A DNA stretch of 64,000 nucleotides from Actinophytocola glycyrrhizae (GTDB taxonomy: Bacteria; Actinomycetota; Actinomycetes; Mycobacteriales; Pseudonocardiaceae), in the NCBI RefSeq assembly GCF_042653545.1, contig NZ_JBHSIS010000024.1:62001-126000 (forward strand). Reading direction: 5' to 3'. The position numbers were made by a program, and so were the translations under genes. The notes under the pieces were generated by a model. The model was given only the letters and a program-made list of their open reading frames with translations, did no database searches and had not been told where the DNA came from. How positions within the stretch are numbered: position 1 is the first letter of the stretch; every line of letters begins with the position of its first letter. Positions 16,045 through 24,796 of this stretch are shown piece by piece.

Positions 16045-16813
16045 GCACTTCCTTCGCTCATGGGTGTGGCTGCGAACATCCTGCCCGAAGCGACCGACAC
16101 TTTGATGGCGATCATGTGTGAAACGCCGGGAATGAACGCGCCGACGAAACGATCACATGCAGCCGACCATCCGGCCTCCACCACCGTACGACCGCAGCGT
16201 GAGAGCAATCATGCCCAGCACGACGCCGGACGACGGCTCGTGCTGCCCCGCGCCCGGCTTCCGGCGACGTGGCGGTCGTGGACGCCGACGATCGAATCCT
16301 GTTGCTGGATTTGGAAACCTCGACTCCGAGCGCCTGTGGCCCCATCCCTCGCGGGGCGCGACTGGAGACCCTGCTCACTGCGCCCAGCAAGATCCACCAC
16401 GCCGTCGCCGCCTACGCGCTGCCCGCTGATGCTGGAGGGCGGCGATCCACTGGCGTCGTTGCAGGCCCAACCGCGCATCGCGCCCCGGCGTGTACCGCAT
16501 AGGCCGACGTCGACAAGCTGGCACCGCTGGGGAACGCCCGCCACATCCACTCCGAAGGTGGCCGAAACTTCCTGGTCGGCAGCGGGTACGGCCGCTTCGC
16601 CGGCCTCGGACCTGTCGAACTGCTCGTCCAGGATGGCCTGCACGTCGCCACGCAGCTGGTCGACGTCGCCCACCATGTGCATCGCATCTCCTGTCTCATC
16701 GGCACGCCAACCGTAGACACCCCCTGGGCAGGACGAGCCGGAACCCGACGAGGCCACGGCGGCACCGGTCGGCTGCCGGAGCTGACCGGTGCCGCTGCGG
16801 GTTGATGTAGCGC
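16045..16813. other. 769-bp gap without a convincing gene
   Basis: This stretch separates the methyltransferase promoter from the 3' end of the menC-like gene. Two candidates were weighed. A plus-strand frame from ~16269 starts like a Nudix protein (VAVVDADDRILLLD) but does not continue as one. A minus-strand frame from ATG 16682 has a good AGGAGA ribosome site and begins MHMVGDVDQLRGDVQAILDE, but degenerates after ~60 codons. Both may be decayed island genes. The promoter of the methyltransferase operon must lie in 16045-16150, though I see no clear -35/-10 pair. Confidence 0.4.
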
Positions 16814-17827
16814 TCAGTCGGAAGCGTAGGCGCGGTCGAGTTCGACTCGGACGCGGGCTAGCCGGTCGCGCCACCAGGCCACCTGTTCGGTGTCTGTCGG
16901 CTCGTAGGTATTGAGCAAGGTGGCGTCGGGTGCCGGTGGGGTACAGGGAACGGGGAGGTATCCGTCGACCGGCCGCAGCGATGCGGCACCGGCCACCACG
17001 TCGCCTTCTAGCAGGGACAGTGTGCCCAGTCCGCAGGCGAAGTCGAGTTCTGGCAACGCCCCGGCGAGGGCGAGTTGCGCGGCTAGTCCGACGCTGGTCT
17101 CCAGTGCTGACGAGATCACGCACGGCAGCCCGGCGGCTTCGGCGACTTGCAGCGACCGCCGCACGCCGCCGAGTGGAGTGCATTTGATCACCGCTACGTC
17201 GGCTGCGCCCGCGACCGCGACCCGCATCGGGTCCTCGGCGCGGCGGATGGACTCGTCGGCGGCGATGCGCACGTCGACCTGGCGGCGGACGGCGGCCAGT
17301 TCCTCGATGGTGCGGCAGGGCTGCTCGGCGTACTCTAGTCCGCTCGCGGCCTTATCGAGCTGGCGAATGTGCGCGACGGCGGTATCGATGTCCCACACGC
17401 CGTTGGCGTCCACTCGGATCGCCCCATTCGGCCCCAACGCGTCGCGGACGGCTTCGACGCGGGCGAGATCTTCGGTGAGGGACTCGGGGTGGTCAGCGAC
17501 CTTGACTTTGGCTGTGCGACAGCCCGACCAGGCGGTGATGTCGTGTGCGCGTTCAGGGCCGACCGCCGGGACGGTGCAGTTGATCGGGATGCGGTCTCGC
17601 ACGGGTTCGGGCCAGCCGATGGTGCATTGCTCGATGGTGGTGGCCAGCCAGGAGGCGGACACCGTGTCGTCGTAGTCGGCGAACGGGCAGAACTCGCCCC
17701 ACCCTGCGGGGCCTTCGATCAGCATCCCTTCGCGCACGGTGATGCCCCGGAACCGGGCGCGCATAGGGATGGCGTAGACGCGGGCTCCGGCGAAGTCGAT
17801 CCGGTCGAAGTCGATGTCGCTGGTCAT
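16814..17827 (-). CDS. menC: o-Succinylbenzoate synthase (MenC), enolase superfamily
   Basis: A 337-aa enolase-superfamily enzyme. Catalytic K107-x-K109 (AKVKV), metal ligands D140 (VDANG), E168 (YAEQP) and D191 (AADES), and base K215 (VIKC) are all present. SSALETSVGLAAQLALAGAL and FACGLGTLSLL match actinobacterial MenC closely. MenC dehydrates SHCHC to o-succinylbenzoate in menaquinone synthesis. Here it lies in an accessory island, not a men cluster. Its ATG shares a base with the stop of the upstream regulator (TGATG), so it may be a second copy or serve another pathway. An Ala-Glu epimerase-like activity cannot be excluded from sequence. Confidence 0.82.
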   Translation of the reverse strand: MTSDIDFDRIDFAGARVYAIPMRARFRGITVREGMLIEGPAGWGEFCPFADYDDTVSASWLATTIEQCTIGWPEPVRDRIPINCTVPAVGPERAHDITAWSGCRTAKVKVADHPESLTEDLARVEAVRDALGPNGAIRVDANGVWDIDTAVAHIRQLDKAASGLEYAEQPCRTIEELAAVRRQVDVRIAADESIRRAEDPMRVAVAGAADVAVIKCTPLGGVRRSLQVAEAAGLPCVISSALETSVGLAAQLALAGALPELDFACGLGTLSLLEGDVVAGAASLRPVDGYLPVPCTPPAPDATLLNTYEPTDTEQVAWWRDRLARVRVELDRAYASD

Positions 17828-19275
17828 CAGGCGGCGGGGTCCTCGTCTCGGCGGGCGCGGTTGCGGGTCAGCAGGTCGGTGATCCGCTCGTCCAACTCAA
17901 CCAGGCGTGGTGAGCTGGTCCGCACGGGGCGGACATGGCGTTGCAGCGTGCGCAGCCGGTCGAGTGTGCGGGTGGAGCTGACGTCGACGGCGGTGCGCAC
18001 GGCGTCGCGGCCCAGCGCTGCCGCCTGCTCGTAGTCGCGTCCGGCGAGGTGCGCGGTGGCCAGGTCGGTTTGCACGAAGCACCGGCTGCGGACCCGCCAC
18101 GGTTCGTAGGTGTCCATCGCTTGTGTGATCAGGCGGGTGCCCTGCTCGGGCTCGCCTACGTCGCGCAGGCAGCGACCGAGGTCGGCGGCGAGTTCGGCTT
18201 CGGTATAGAAGCCGAGCCAGGCGGGCTCGTCGCCCCCTCGGGCGCGTTCGTAGCACCGTTCGGCGTGCAGCACCGCCGTGCGAGTGGAGTTGCCATCGCT
18301 GAGAAGGGCGTGCCCGCGTGCCTCGACGGCGTGGAGCAGGGCGGACAGAACCGGGGTGGCCTTGCCGTTGGCGACGTGGTGACCGGCGCGTGCTAGCGCA
18401 ATGGCTTGGCGAGCGTGACGCAGCCGATCGTATTCGGTGATCGCGCCGTGGCCGATCTGGACCGTCATGCGGCTCATGTGGGAAAGGACGTTGGCGGCGT
18501 AGAGTCGATCGCCTGCGCTCATGGCCAGGTTGAGGGTCTGGATGTAGTAGCGCTGGGCCAGCGAGTGGCGGCCTACGTCGGCGGCCATCGAACCGGCCAG
18601 CCAGGAGGCTTGGGCGATCGCGCCGAGCAGGGCCTTACCGGTCTTCTCCGAGTAGCTGCCGTGCATGACGGTGCTGGCTTCACGATGCAGCAACTGCACC
18701 ACCTGCTCACGGACGCGGCCCGAGCCGTACCGGTGATCGAGTCGCCGCAGGTGGGCGATGTTCTCGGTGATGATCTCCACATCGGGCATCCCGATGCGCC
18801 TGCCCGCGACCCGCGCGGTGTTCTCGGCGGGCGGCACGGTGAGCGCGAACAGAGCAGGCTCCGAGAAGGCCGCCGCCGTGAAGGCGGAGCCCAGCAGGAA
18901 CTTGCGCCGATCCATGTCCCGTCCCGACAACTCAACAACCGTACGGATTGTGCCGTCCAGTGTGCCTGAACACTGGAGCCCGTCGTAGCGATCATCGGAT
19001 GCGGGAGTTCTGTCGGCAAACCCGCACTCGGTGACGCTGATCTCACGGTGCAGGTGCCGGGACAGCACCTTGGCGACGAGCCGGGGCACCGGCCAGCGCG
19101 GCTGGGAGCCGTCGAGTATCCGTTTCACGGAGGTGGTGTTGGTGCCGACGTGGACGCCTTCCTCCGCGCCCGCCGTTACCACGGCACGCGCGAGCGCGGC
19201 GTTGCTCATCCCCGCCTCGTCCAGTAGTGCACGCAGCGCGAGGTTGCTGTCATGCGCTTGGCCTTCGCGGCCCAT
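17827..19275 (-). CDS. HTH regulator with TPR-like C-terminal region
   Basis: A 482-aa cytoplasmic regulator of a type common in Streptomyces and relatives. The N-terminal ~90 residues are a helix-turn-helix variant (LRALLDEAGMSNAALARAV, then VKRILDGSQPRWPVPRLVAK). A linker contains RRKFLLGSAFTAAAFSEPAL, a Tat-like stretch often found internally in this family. Residues ~210-480 are TPR-like helical repeats. ATG 19275 is preceded by AGGA. Upstream open frame to 19551 is unlike the family. It is coupled to menC and divergent from the radical-SAM/CYTH genes, which it may control. Confidence 0.75.
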   Translation of the reverse strand: MGREGQAHDSNLALRALLDEAGMSNAALARAVVTAGAEEGVHVGTNTTSVKRILDGSQPRWPVPRLVAKVLSRHLHREISVTECGFADRTPASDDRYDGLQCSGTLDGTIRTVVELSGRDMDRRKFLLGSAFTAAAFSEPALFALTVPPAENTARVAGRRIGMPDVEIITENIAHLRRLDHRYGSGRVREQVVQLLHREASTVMHGSYSEKTGKALLGAIAQASWLAGSMAADVGRHSLAQRYYIQTLNLAMSAGDRLYAANVLSHMSRMTVQIGHGAITEYDRLRHARQAIALARAGHHVANGKATPVLSALLHAVEARGHALLSDGNSTRTAVLHAERCYERARGGDEPAWLGFYTEAELAADLGRCLRDVGEPEQGTRLITQAMDTYEPWRVRSRCFVQTDLATAHLAGRDYEQAAALGRDAVRTAVDVSSTRTLDRLRTLQRHVRPVRTSSPRLVELDERITDLLTRNRARRDEDPAA

Positions 19276-19491
19276 CCGGTCACATCCTGCGTAGGTGTTC
19301 TGTTGCTCGCCGTAGTCGATCGTGGCGCACCGACGACGCCGTGTGAAGCCCCGCGAGCGAAGCGGGACCCCAGTGAGACCCCCGGATGCCAAGCGGACAC
19401 AGTGCAACGTATCCCTGACTGCTATCGGGCTGACCTGGGGGTTTGTCTTGTGGTGACGGATCAACAACCGACCGTTGCCAGGAGGCGAGAC

Positions 19492-20002
19492 ATGGCCATG
19501 CCAACGATCACCGCCGTACAGGGCGGTGGTGACTCCCATGAGTCCCGCCAACAGCCCCCAGCATCAGGGCTGACCGCGACCGCCGTCCACTACGACCGCT
19601 GGGGGTGGCTGGTCCTGCCAGCCGGTGATCGGCTGCTGCTGACCACCAATGATCAGATCAGCGCGGTGGAGCTGCCCGCCGCGCTCGGTGCGGAGGTGCA
19701 GCACTACCTCACGGTGCGGCTGCTCGCCGGACCGGTGATCGCCCTGCCGGGCACACCTCGCCGCTGTTTGCTGCTCACCCAGTCCGCTGACGAGTCCACC
19801 CCGGTCGACCTCGTCCGGCTCCGTGCCCGAGGCGCGGTGGCCCCACCGCTGCGGCACGTTGGTCCCGCTGCCCTCCAGTCGTGTGGAGTCCGGCGTCGTG
19901 AGCTGGCAGGTCCCGCCGTCCCTGGACGGCCCGTCGCTGCCGCCGTTCACCGCCGTCGTCGCGGCGGCCCGCGCGGTGATCGAGACGGCAGGGCTGGCGT
20001 GA
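19492..20002 (+). pseudogene. Frameshifted small conserved actinobacterial protein (paralogue of the gene at 41589)
   Basis: The ATG at 19492 has AGGAGG upstream. Frame 1 encodes a protein with WGWLVLPAGDRLLLTT, AVELPAALGAEVQHYLTVRL and LAGPVIALPG up to about 19845. The similarity then continues in the +1 frame (GTLVPLPSSRVESGVVSWQV, then FTAVVAAARAVIETAG) to a TGA at 20002. The intact paralogue at 41589-42083 shows the same order without a break, so one extra base in 19838-19855 (or two missing) best explains it. A sequencing error is possible. The biochemical function of the family is unknown to me. Confidence 0.6.
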
Positions 20003-20047
20003 TCGGCCCGCACTACGACGTCATACGGGACGGGTAAGGACGCGCCG

Positions 20048-20305
20048 ATGTGCGTGTGTGGCTGGCAACTCGTCTCCGTGACGGTGCTTCTCCAGCTCTT
20101 GATCATCGCCTACGGCGAGATCGAGGGACGACGTCGCAGCGAAGCCGATCGGCTCGCGCAGCGCAGCCGACAGGTAGACGCCGCACTCGCCGAGCGCCGC
20201 ACCACTGCCCGTCATCGCACGGGTGAGCCCGTGAACGCCCTGCGCGCCCGGTACGACGCCGACACCCAGCTCTACCACCCAGCTCCGACCGACAAGACCG
20301 CTTGA
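20048..20305 (+). CDS. Small hypothetical protein with N-terminal hydrophobic helix
   Basis: An 85-aa protein. The first ~22 residues (WQLVSVTVLLQLLIIAYG) could form one membrane helix, and the rest is basic and helical (RRSEADRLAQRSRQVDAALA). AAGGA precedes the ATG at a usable distance. It lies between the frameshifted small gene and the radical SAM gene on the same strand and may belong to that transcript. I recognise no family. Confidence 0.5.
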   Translation: MCVCGWQLVSVTVLLQLLIIAYGEIEGRRRSEADRLAQRSRQVDAALAERRTTARHRTGEPVNALRARYDADTQLYHPAPTDKTA

Positions 20306-20482
20306 CCGCTCTGGCGGCGCAGGGCGCGGCACCTCCCGCCCTCGGCCCCCTGCGCCGCCGGAGCACCCAGGCGTGGCACGACCGCCGCCCGTACCCCCGA
20401 CCGGGCTCGGCGTGCCGCACCCGGCACGCGGTGCGCCATCCCGCGCCGCACCGACCACAACCAACGAAGGGACGCGGTCCCG

Positions 20483-21565
20483 ATGTACGTCAGCGGCATC
20501 CCGGTTCACGTCGAGAAAGACACCACGTTGCGCGCGAAGATCCATGACCCGTGCGGCCTGACCTGCACCTTCTGTCACAACGAGGGCACTCCGGTCGTGG
20601 TGGACAACCGCCGCCGGTTGCTCGGTGACTTCACCACTGCCGGCCCAAGCGGGCGCGTGTCGATCTACGCCGCGACCAACAGCGCGGCGTTCCTGCCCGC
20701 CGCGATCCCCCACGACGAGGAGTTCGGCCACACCCTTGCCGCCTTGCGCGATGCCCTGGATCTCACCGAGGTGCACCTGACCGGTGGTGAACCGACCCTG
20801 CATCCCGCCGTGGCACGGCTGACGAAGATAGCGGTGGACGCCGGATTCCGGGTCGGGATGACCTCCAACGGCGAACGCGGTGACCGGGTACTGCCTGAGT
20901 GCGCCGCCGCAGGGTTGGACCGGGTGAACTTCTCGATCTTCGGCACCACCGCAGCCGAACTCGCCGAGGTCCAGCACGCCCGCTACCGCAACCCTGAACG
21001 TGCCGAACGCAAGCTCGACGCCCTCAAACGCTCCATCGCCGCCTGCGAGACACACGGCATCAAGGCCAGCGCCAACATCGTTGTGCTCGACCATAGTCAC
21101 GCCGGGCGCGTACACAGGCTGCTGGACGAGTACTCACCGCACTTGTCGGTGCGGCTGCTCAACTCACTCGACCACGGCACCGTGTCGATCGAGGCCATTG
21201 AACGGATTCTCTCCGAGCGCGGCGCGGTCGCCGAGGCGCACTACATCACCGCTGGCGTCTCTGGCGCGCGCACCGCCTACCGGCTGCCCGACGGGCGGCG
21301 GTCGTTCTTCAAACAGATCCGGCCGGTGCGGCTGCCCGAGACGTGCGCGGGTTGCCGGTTCAACAACGACACCGACTGCCAGGAGGGCTTCTACGGCGTG
21401 CGGCTGTACTACGACCGCACCGGCCGCTACCAGGTCGGCGTGTGCATCCAGCGCATGGACCTGTGCCTGCCCCTTGACGAGTTCCTGAACAGCCCCCTTC
21501 GCTCCGAGATCCTGTCCTTGCGTGAAGCCGAGTACCAGCGGCTCGCCACACGGCGTGCCGGATAA
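20483..21565 (+). CDS. Radical SAM enzyme with auxiliary Cys-rich C-terminus
   Basis: A 360-aa radical SAM protein. The cluster-binding CxxxCxxC is C24-C28-C31 (CGLTCTFC), the SAM motif GGEPT is at 101-105, and the beta-alpha barrel continues to ~250. The C-terminal part has C288, C291, C299, C321 and C328, consistent with a second Fe-S cluster as in MoaA/SPASM-twitch enzymes. It resembles MoaA-type enzymes but lacks the MoaA terminal glycines, so molybdopterin synthesis is unlikely. ATG 20483 has GAAGGGA upstream. It is followed 37 nt later by a CYTH-domain gene. No peptide precursor or carrier is obvious nearby. The substrate is unknown. Confidence 0.85.
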   Translation: MYVSGIPVHVEKDTTLRAKIHDPCGLTCTFCHNEGTPVVVDNRRRLLGDFTTAGPSGRVSIYAATNSAAFLPAAIPHDEEFGHTLAALRDALDLTEVHLTGGEPTLHPAVARLTKIAVDAGFRVGMTSNGERGDRVLPECAAAGLDRVNFSIFGTTAAELAEVQHARYRNPERAERKLDALKRSIAACETHGIKASANIVVLDHSHAGRVHRLLDEYSPHLSVRLLNSLDHGTVSIEAIERILSERGAVAEAHYITAGVSGARTAYRLPDGRRSFFKQIRPVRLPETCAGCRFNNDTDCQEGFYGVRLYYDRTGRYQVGVCIQRMDLCLPLDEFLNSPLRSEILSLREAEYQRLATRRAG

Positions 21566-21602
21566 CGTCAACCACCGATCACCTTTCGGAAGGAGCCCCG
21601 CG

Positions 21603-22133
21603 GTGCCCATCGAGCACGAAGCCAAGATCCTCGACATCGACCCCGAAGCCATGGAACGACTGATTCTGGACAAGGGCGGCCAGAAGCTCGGCGAACGGTT
21701 CATGCGCCGCTACGTCTACGACATCACCCCCGGCGACCGGTCCAAGTGGATCAGGCTGCGCGACACCGGCGACGAGATCACCCTGACCGTCAAGCAGATC
21801 ACCAGCGACGCCATCGACGGCACCCACGAGATCGAAGTGAGCGTCGACGACTTCGCCGCCACCAACGCCCTGCTCGGCGTGATGGGCTTCACCGCGAAGT
21901 CCTACCAGGAAACCAAGCGCACCAGCTTCATCCTCGACGCCGCACAGGTCGAGATCGACACCTGGCCCCAGATTCCTCCGTACCTGGAGATCGAAGCCGG
22001 ATCCAAGGACGAGGTGATCAGGGTCGCCGGACTGCTCGGCTACACCGAGGACAACCTGACCGGCGAGAACACCATCAAGATCTACGCGCGCTACGGCATC
22101 GACCTCAACGCCGTCCCCATGCTGCGCTTCTGA
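21603..22133 (+). CDS. CYTH-domain protein (class IV adenylate cyclase / triphosphatase fold)
   Basis: A 176-aa CYTH tunnel-fold protein. It opens with the signature E4-x-E6-x-K8 (EHEAK), followed by RYVYDITPGDRSKWIRLRDT, an EIEVSVDD strand, and YLEIEAGSKDEVIRVAGLLG near the end. Members hydrolyse or cyclise triphosphate compounds (thiamine triphosphate, inorganic tripolyphosphate, ATP) with Mg. GTG 21603 is preceded by GAAGGAG. It probably shares a transcript with the radical SAM gene, and a nucleotide or triphosphate substrate may link the two. The reaction cannot be specified. Confidence 0.85.
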   Translation: MPIEHEAKILDIDPEAMERLILDKGGQKLGERFMRRYVYDITPGDRSKWIRLRDTGDEITLTVKQITSDAIDGTHEIEVSVDDFAATNALLGVMGFTAKSYQETKRTSFILDAAQVEIDTWPQIPPYLEIEAGSKDEVIRVAGLLGYTEDNLTGENTIKIYARYGIDLNAVPMLRF

Positions 22134-22161
22134 TCGACACCGCACAGACCGGAACCCCCGT

Positions 22162-23064
22162 AGCAACGCCTATGGGTCCGGCTACCAAGTGAACCGAGCG
22201 TTGAACAACCGCGTGTATCTGGGGGAGCTGACCTTCCGGGGGACCACCGTGACCGACACCCACGCACCCATCATCGACCTCACACGGTGGGAGCAAGCCC
22301 AAGCCATCCTCGACGCACGCGGCGAATCCCACGCCCACCGCGCCGCGTCCGGCTCCGACTACGTACTCACCGGCCGCCTGCGCTGCCCCCTGTGCGGCAA
22401 GGCCATGATCGGCACCCGCGCCACCGGACGAAACCGCACCTACCGCTACTACACCTGCTGGAACCTCGCCCGCTACGACGCCAGCAAGTGCGACTTCGAG
22501 CGCTTGAACGCCGACGCTGTGGACGCGGCAGTCCTCGACGCGCTGGCCGGTTTCTACCGCACTCAACATGACCTCATCGCCGTCGCCATCGCTCACGAAC
22601 AGACCCAGCACCAAGCGACCAACGCCGACCGGAACGCCGAACTCGCCGCCGTCGAGAACGAGATCACCAAGACCGGACAAGCCATCGACCGCTATCTCAC
22701 CGCGTTCGAGCGCGGCACCATGGACGAAGAACTCGTCGCCGATCGACTCACCGAACTACGCGCCAAGACCAAGCACCTCCGCGTCCGCCGCGACGAACTC
22801 GCGTTCGCCCTGGACGACGAACCGACCGCGCCGGAGCCCGCTACCGTGGCGGCGGTGGCCGCTCAGATCGCCGAGATCATTACCAGCGGCACCCACAACC
22901 AGACCAAGGCCCTCGTCGAAGCCCTGGTCGCCAAGGTCACCATCACCGGACCCGACCGGCTCATCCCAATCTTCCGCATCCCCCAACCCCCGCAACAACG
23001 ACGGGGCCGCACCCACCCTACCAGCGGAAACGGCCCCGAACGGAGTGGTTCGCACAATGACTGA
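22162..23064 (+). pseudogene. Large serine recombinase lacking its catalytic domain
   Basis: In-frame similarity to the 'recombinase' domain of large serine integrases begins just before NRALNNRVYLGEL. A zinc ribbon (CPLCGKAMIG...YYTCWN...KCDF) and a coiled coil (ENEITKTGQAIDRYLTAFE) follow, ending at 23064. The N-terminal resolvase domain with the catalytic serine is absent. The upstream bases run straight into the CYTH gene's 3' end. A GTG at 22189 could start a ~291-aa product, but this could not recombine DNA. It stops 5 nt before the tRNA-Lys 3' end, so this side is probably the element's right junction. Confidence 0.8.
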
Positions 23065-23069
23065 ATCGG

Positions 23070-23142
23070 TGGGCCGCCTGGGGCTCGAACCCAGAACCTA
23101 CGGATTAAAAGTCCGCAGCTCTACCAATTGAGCTAACGGCCC
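23070..23142 (-). tRNA. tRNA-Lys (anticodon TTT)
   Basis: Reading the minus strand, GGGCCGT pairs with the 3' acceptor GCGGCCC (with a G-U pair), the D-arm is TAGCTCAATTGGTAGAGC, the anticodon loop is CTTTTAA, and the T-arm is CTGGGTTCGAGCCCCAG. The length is 73 nt and the discriminator is A. CCA is not encoded. The gene is intact despite the recombinase remnant abutting its 3' side. Confidence 0.95.
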
Positions 23143-23184
23143 GTGCGGACATGTTACCGAGGGGGTTGCGGCCGGGTGTGGGGG

Positions 23185-24639
23185 CTATCCGAAGATCGCC
23201 TGGCCGGGGGTGAGGACGTTCCTCGGGTCGTACTGGTGTTTGGCGGCGCGGAAGGCGGGCCAGCGGTCGCCGTAGTGGGCTCTCCAGTCGGATTCCGTCA
23301 GGGGGATGGCACCTACCGGGTAGTGGGTGCCGCCGACGGCGACGGCTCGGTCGTACTGGGCGCGGTTTACCGCGATCAGGCGCTGGGTCTCCGCTTCGTT
23401 GGGTGGGCTGACCGCTCGTAGCAGGGCCAGCAGGAACACGACCGGGCTGTCGGGTACTCGGACGAAGGGCCTGCGGATCAGTGCGCGGGGCACCGGGTAG
23501 AGCAGCACGACCCCGCCCGCGTCGGCGGGCGTGGTCTCGTCCAGTAGTTCCGTCACGTACGCGTCGGTGGCTTCGTCCGGCAGGAAGATGTTGATCCACG
23601 GGCCGGGCAGGCGCAGCGCCATGAGCTGCTGGACCAGTTCGTAGATCCGGTTGAGCCAGTCGAAGTACGGCATGTCCGTGATCTCGGTACTGGCCGGCGC
23701 GAGGTCCGCCACCAGTGCCTCGTCGTCCGGTTCGGACGGCGGGGTGTAGTACGTGACGCCTTCGAGCATGTACGTCCAGCCGGTCTCCGTGGGCGTCAGC
23801 TGGCCTTCGAGGTAGCTGAACCGGCGGTCGGCGAGCGCGGTGCGCTGTGCGGCGGTCATCGCCGCCAGGTCCGGGTAGAACAGGTGGTACACCCGCGCTG
23901 TGCTGGCCGCCGGGATCAGCCGCACGGTGGCGCGGGCGATCACCGCGAACTGGCCGAGGCCGCCCAGCACGGCGTTGAACAGGTCCGGGCGGATCGACGG
24001 GGAGCAGCGCACGATGTCGCCGGTGCCGGTCACCACTTCGAGCGCGAGGACGTTGTCGACCAGCATGCCGTGGTGGGAGGTGGCGCCGCCGATGCCGCCC
24101 ACGGACAGGGTGCCGCCGACGGACAGCCCGAGGTAGTCCGTCGCCACGGGTGGGGTCTGGCCGCCGGCGAGGGTGGCCTTGATCAGGTCGAGCCACTGGA
24201 CGCCCGCGTCGACCACGGCGTGGCCGGTGCCGATGCGGTGGATGGTGGCCAGGGTGCGGGAGTCGATGACGACGCCGCCGCCCGCCTGTGCCTGGCCGAA
24301 CGTGGAGTGGCCCTGGCCCCTGGCCGCGACCTTGAGGCGGTGCGCGTTCGCGAACCGGATGACCGTGGCGATGTCGCGGACGGATCCCGGGCGCAGCACG
24401 GCGATCGGCCTGCGGTGCACGATGTGGCCGTAGTCGTCGGCGGCCTCGGCGCGGGACTCCTCGTCGATCACCAGCTCACCGTCGAGGTGCGGCACGCGGA
24501 TGCCGTCGGTCTCGGCGTCGGCGCTGGTCAGCCAGCCGAGGTTGACGGGGTCGAACGCGACGACCGTCGCGGCCGCGGTGGCTGTGGCGCCGGCGAGCAC
24601 GGTCCGGCGGCTGATCTGCAACTTGCGCACGCGCGGCAC
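23185..24639 (-). CDS. Tat-exported FAD oxidoreductase, cytokinin-dehydrogenase-like
   Basis: A 484-aa flavoprotein. Residues 10-40 carry a twin-arginine signal (ISRRTVLAGATATAAATVVA). The PCMH-type FAD domain includes ARGQGHSTFGQAQ near residue 110, where the GHS histidine is the covalent FAD site in cytokinin oxidases. The C-terminal end WPAFRAAKHQYDPRNVLTPG is characteristic of the cytokinin-binding domain family. Plant-associated actinobacteria use such enzymes to cleave N6-side chains of cytokinins. Substrate specificity is inferred, and another VAO-type alcohol or sugar oxidase remains possible. The start is GTG 24639, with a second in-frame GTG three codons on. Confidence 0.75.
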   Translation of the reverse strand: MPRVRKLQISRRTVLAGATATAAATVVAFDPVNLGWLTSADAETDGIRVPHLDGELVIDEESRAEAADDYGHIVHRRPIAVLRPGSVRDIATVIRFANAHRLKVAARGQGHSTFGQAQAGGGVVIDSRTLATIHRIGTGHAVVDAGVQWLDLIKATLAGGQTPPVATDYLGLSVGGTLSVGGIGGATSHHGMLVDNVLALEVVTGTGDIVRCSPSIRPDLFNAVLGGLGQFAVIARATVRLIPAASTARVYHLFYPDLAAMTAAQRTALADRRFSYLEGQLTPTETGWTYMLEGVTYYTPPSEPDDEALVADLAPASTEITDMPYFDWLNRIYELVQQLMALRLPGPWINIFLPDEATDAYVTELLDETTPADAGGVVLLYPVPRALIRRPFVRVPDSPVVFLLALLRAVSPPNEAETQRLIAVNRAQYDRAVAVGGTHYPVGAIPLTESDWRAHYGDRWPAFRAAKHQYDPRNVLTPGQAIFG

Positions 24640-24796
24640 CCTAACTCAGAAACGACCATGGGCATTCACCCGTTTGCCGGATGGGCACGAACTTCTCGTC
24701 ACCGGCCGCATTGGTCCGAACCAAGGTGTGAGGTTTCGCCGGCTCGCGCGTACTACCGGTTAGGAAATGCGTTCGGGCAGCTCATGGAGGGGCGCG

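Noticed and set aside
16269..16502. Nudix hydrolase starting VAVVDADDRILLLD
   Set aside because: No Nudix box follows and the frame loses likeness after 20 residues.
20302..20547. An 81-codon frame between the small basic protein and the radical SAM gene
   Set aside because: Arg/Pro/His-rich composition and overlap with the radical SAM start indicate a frame left open by GC bias.
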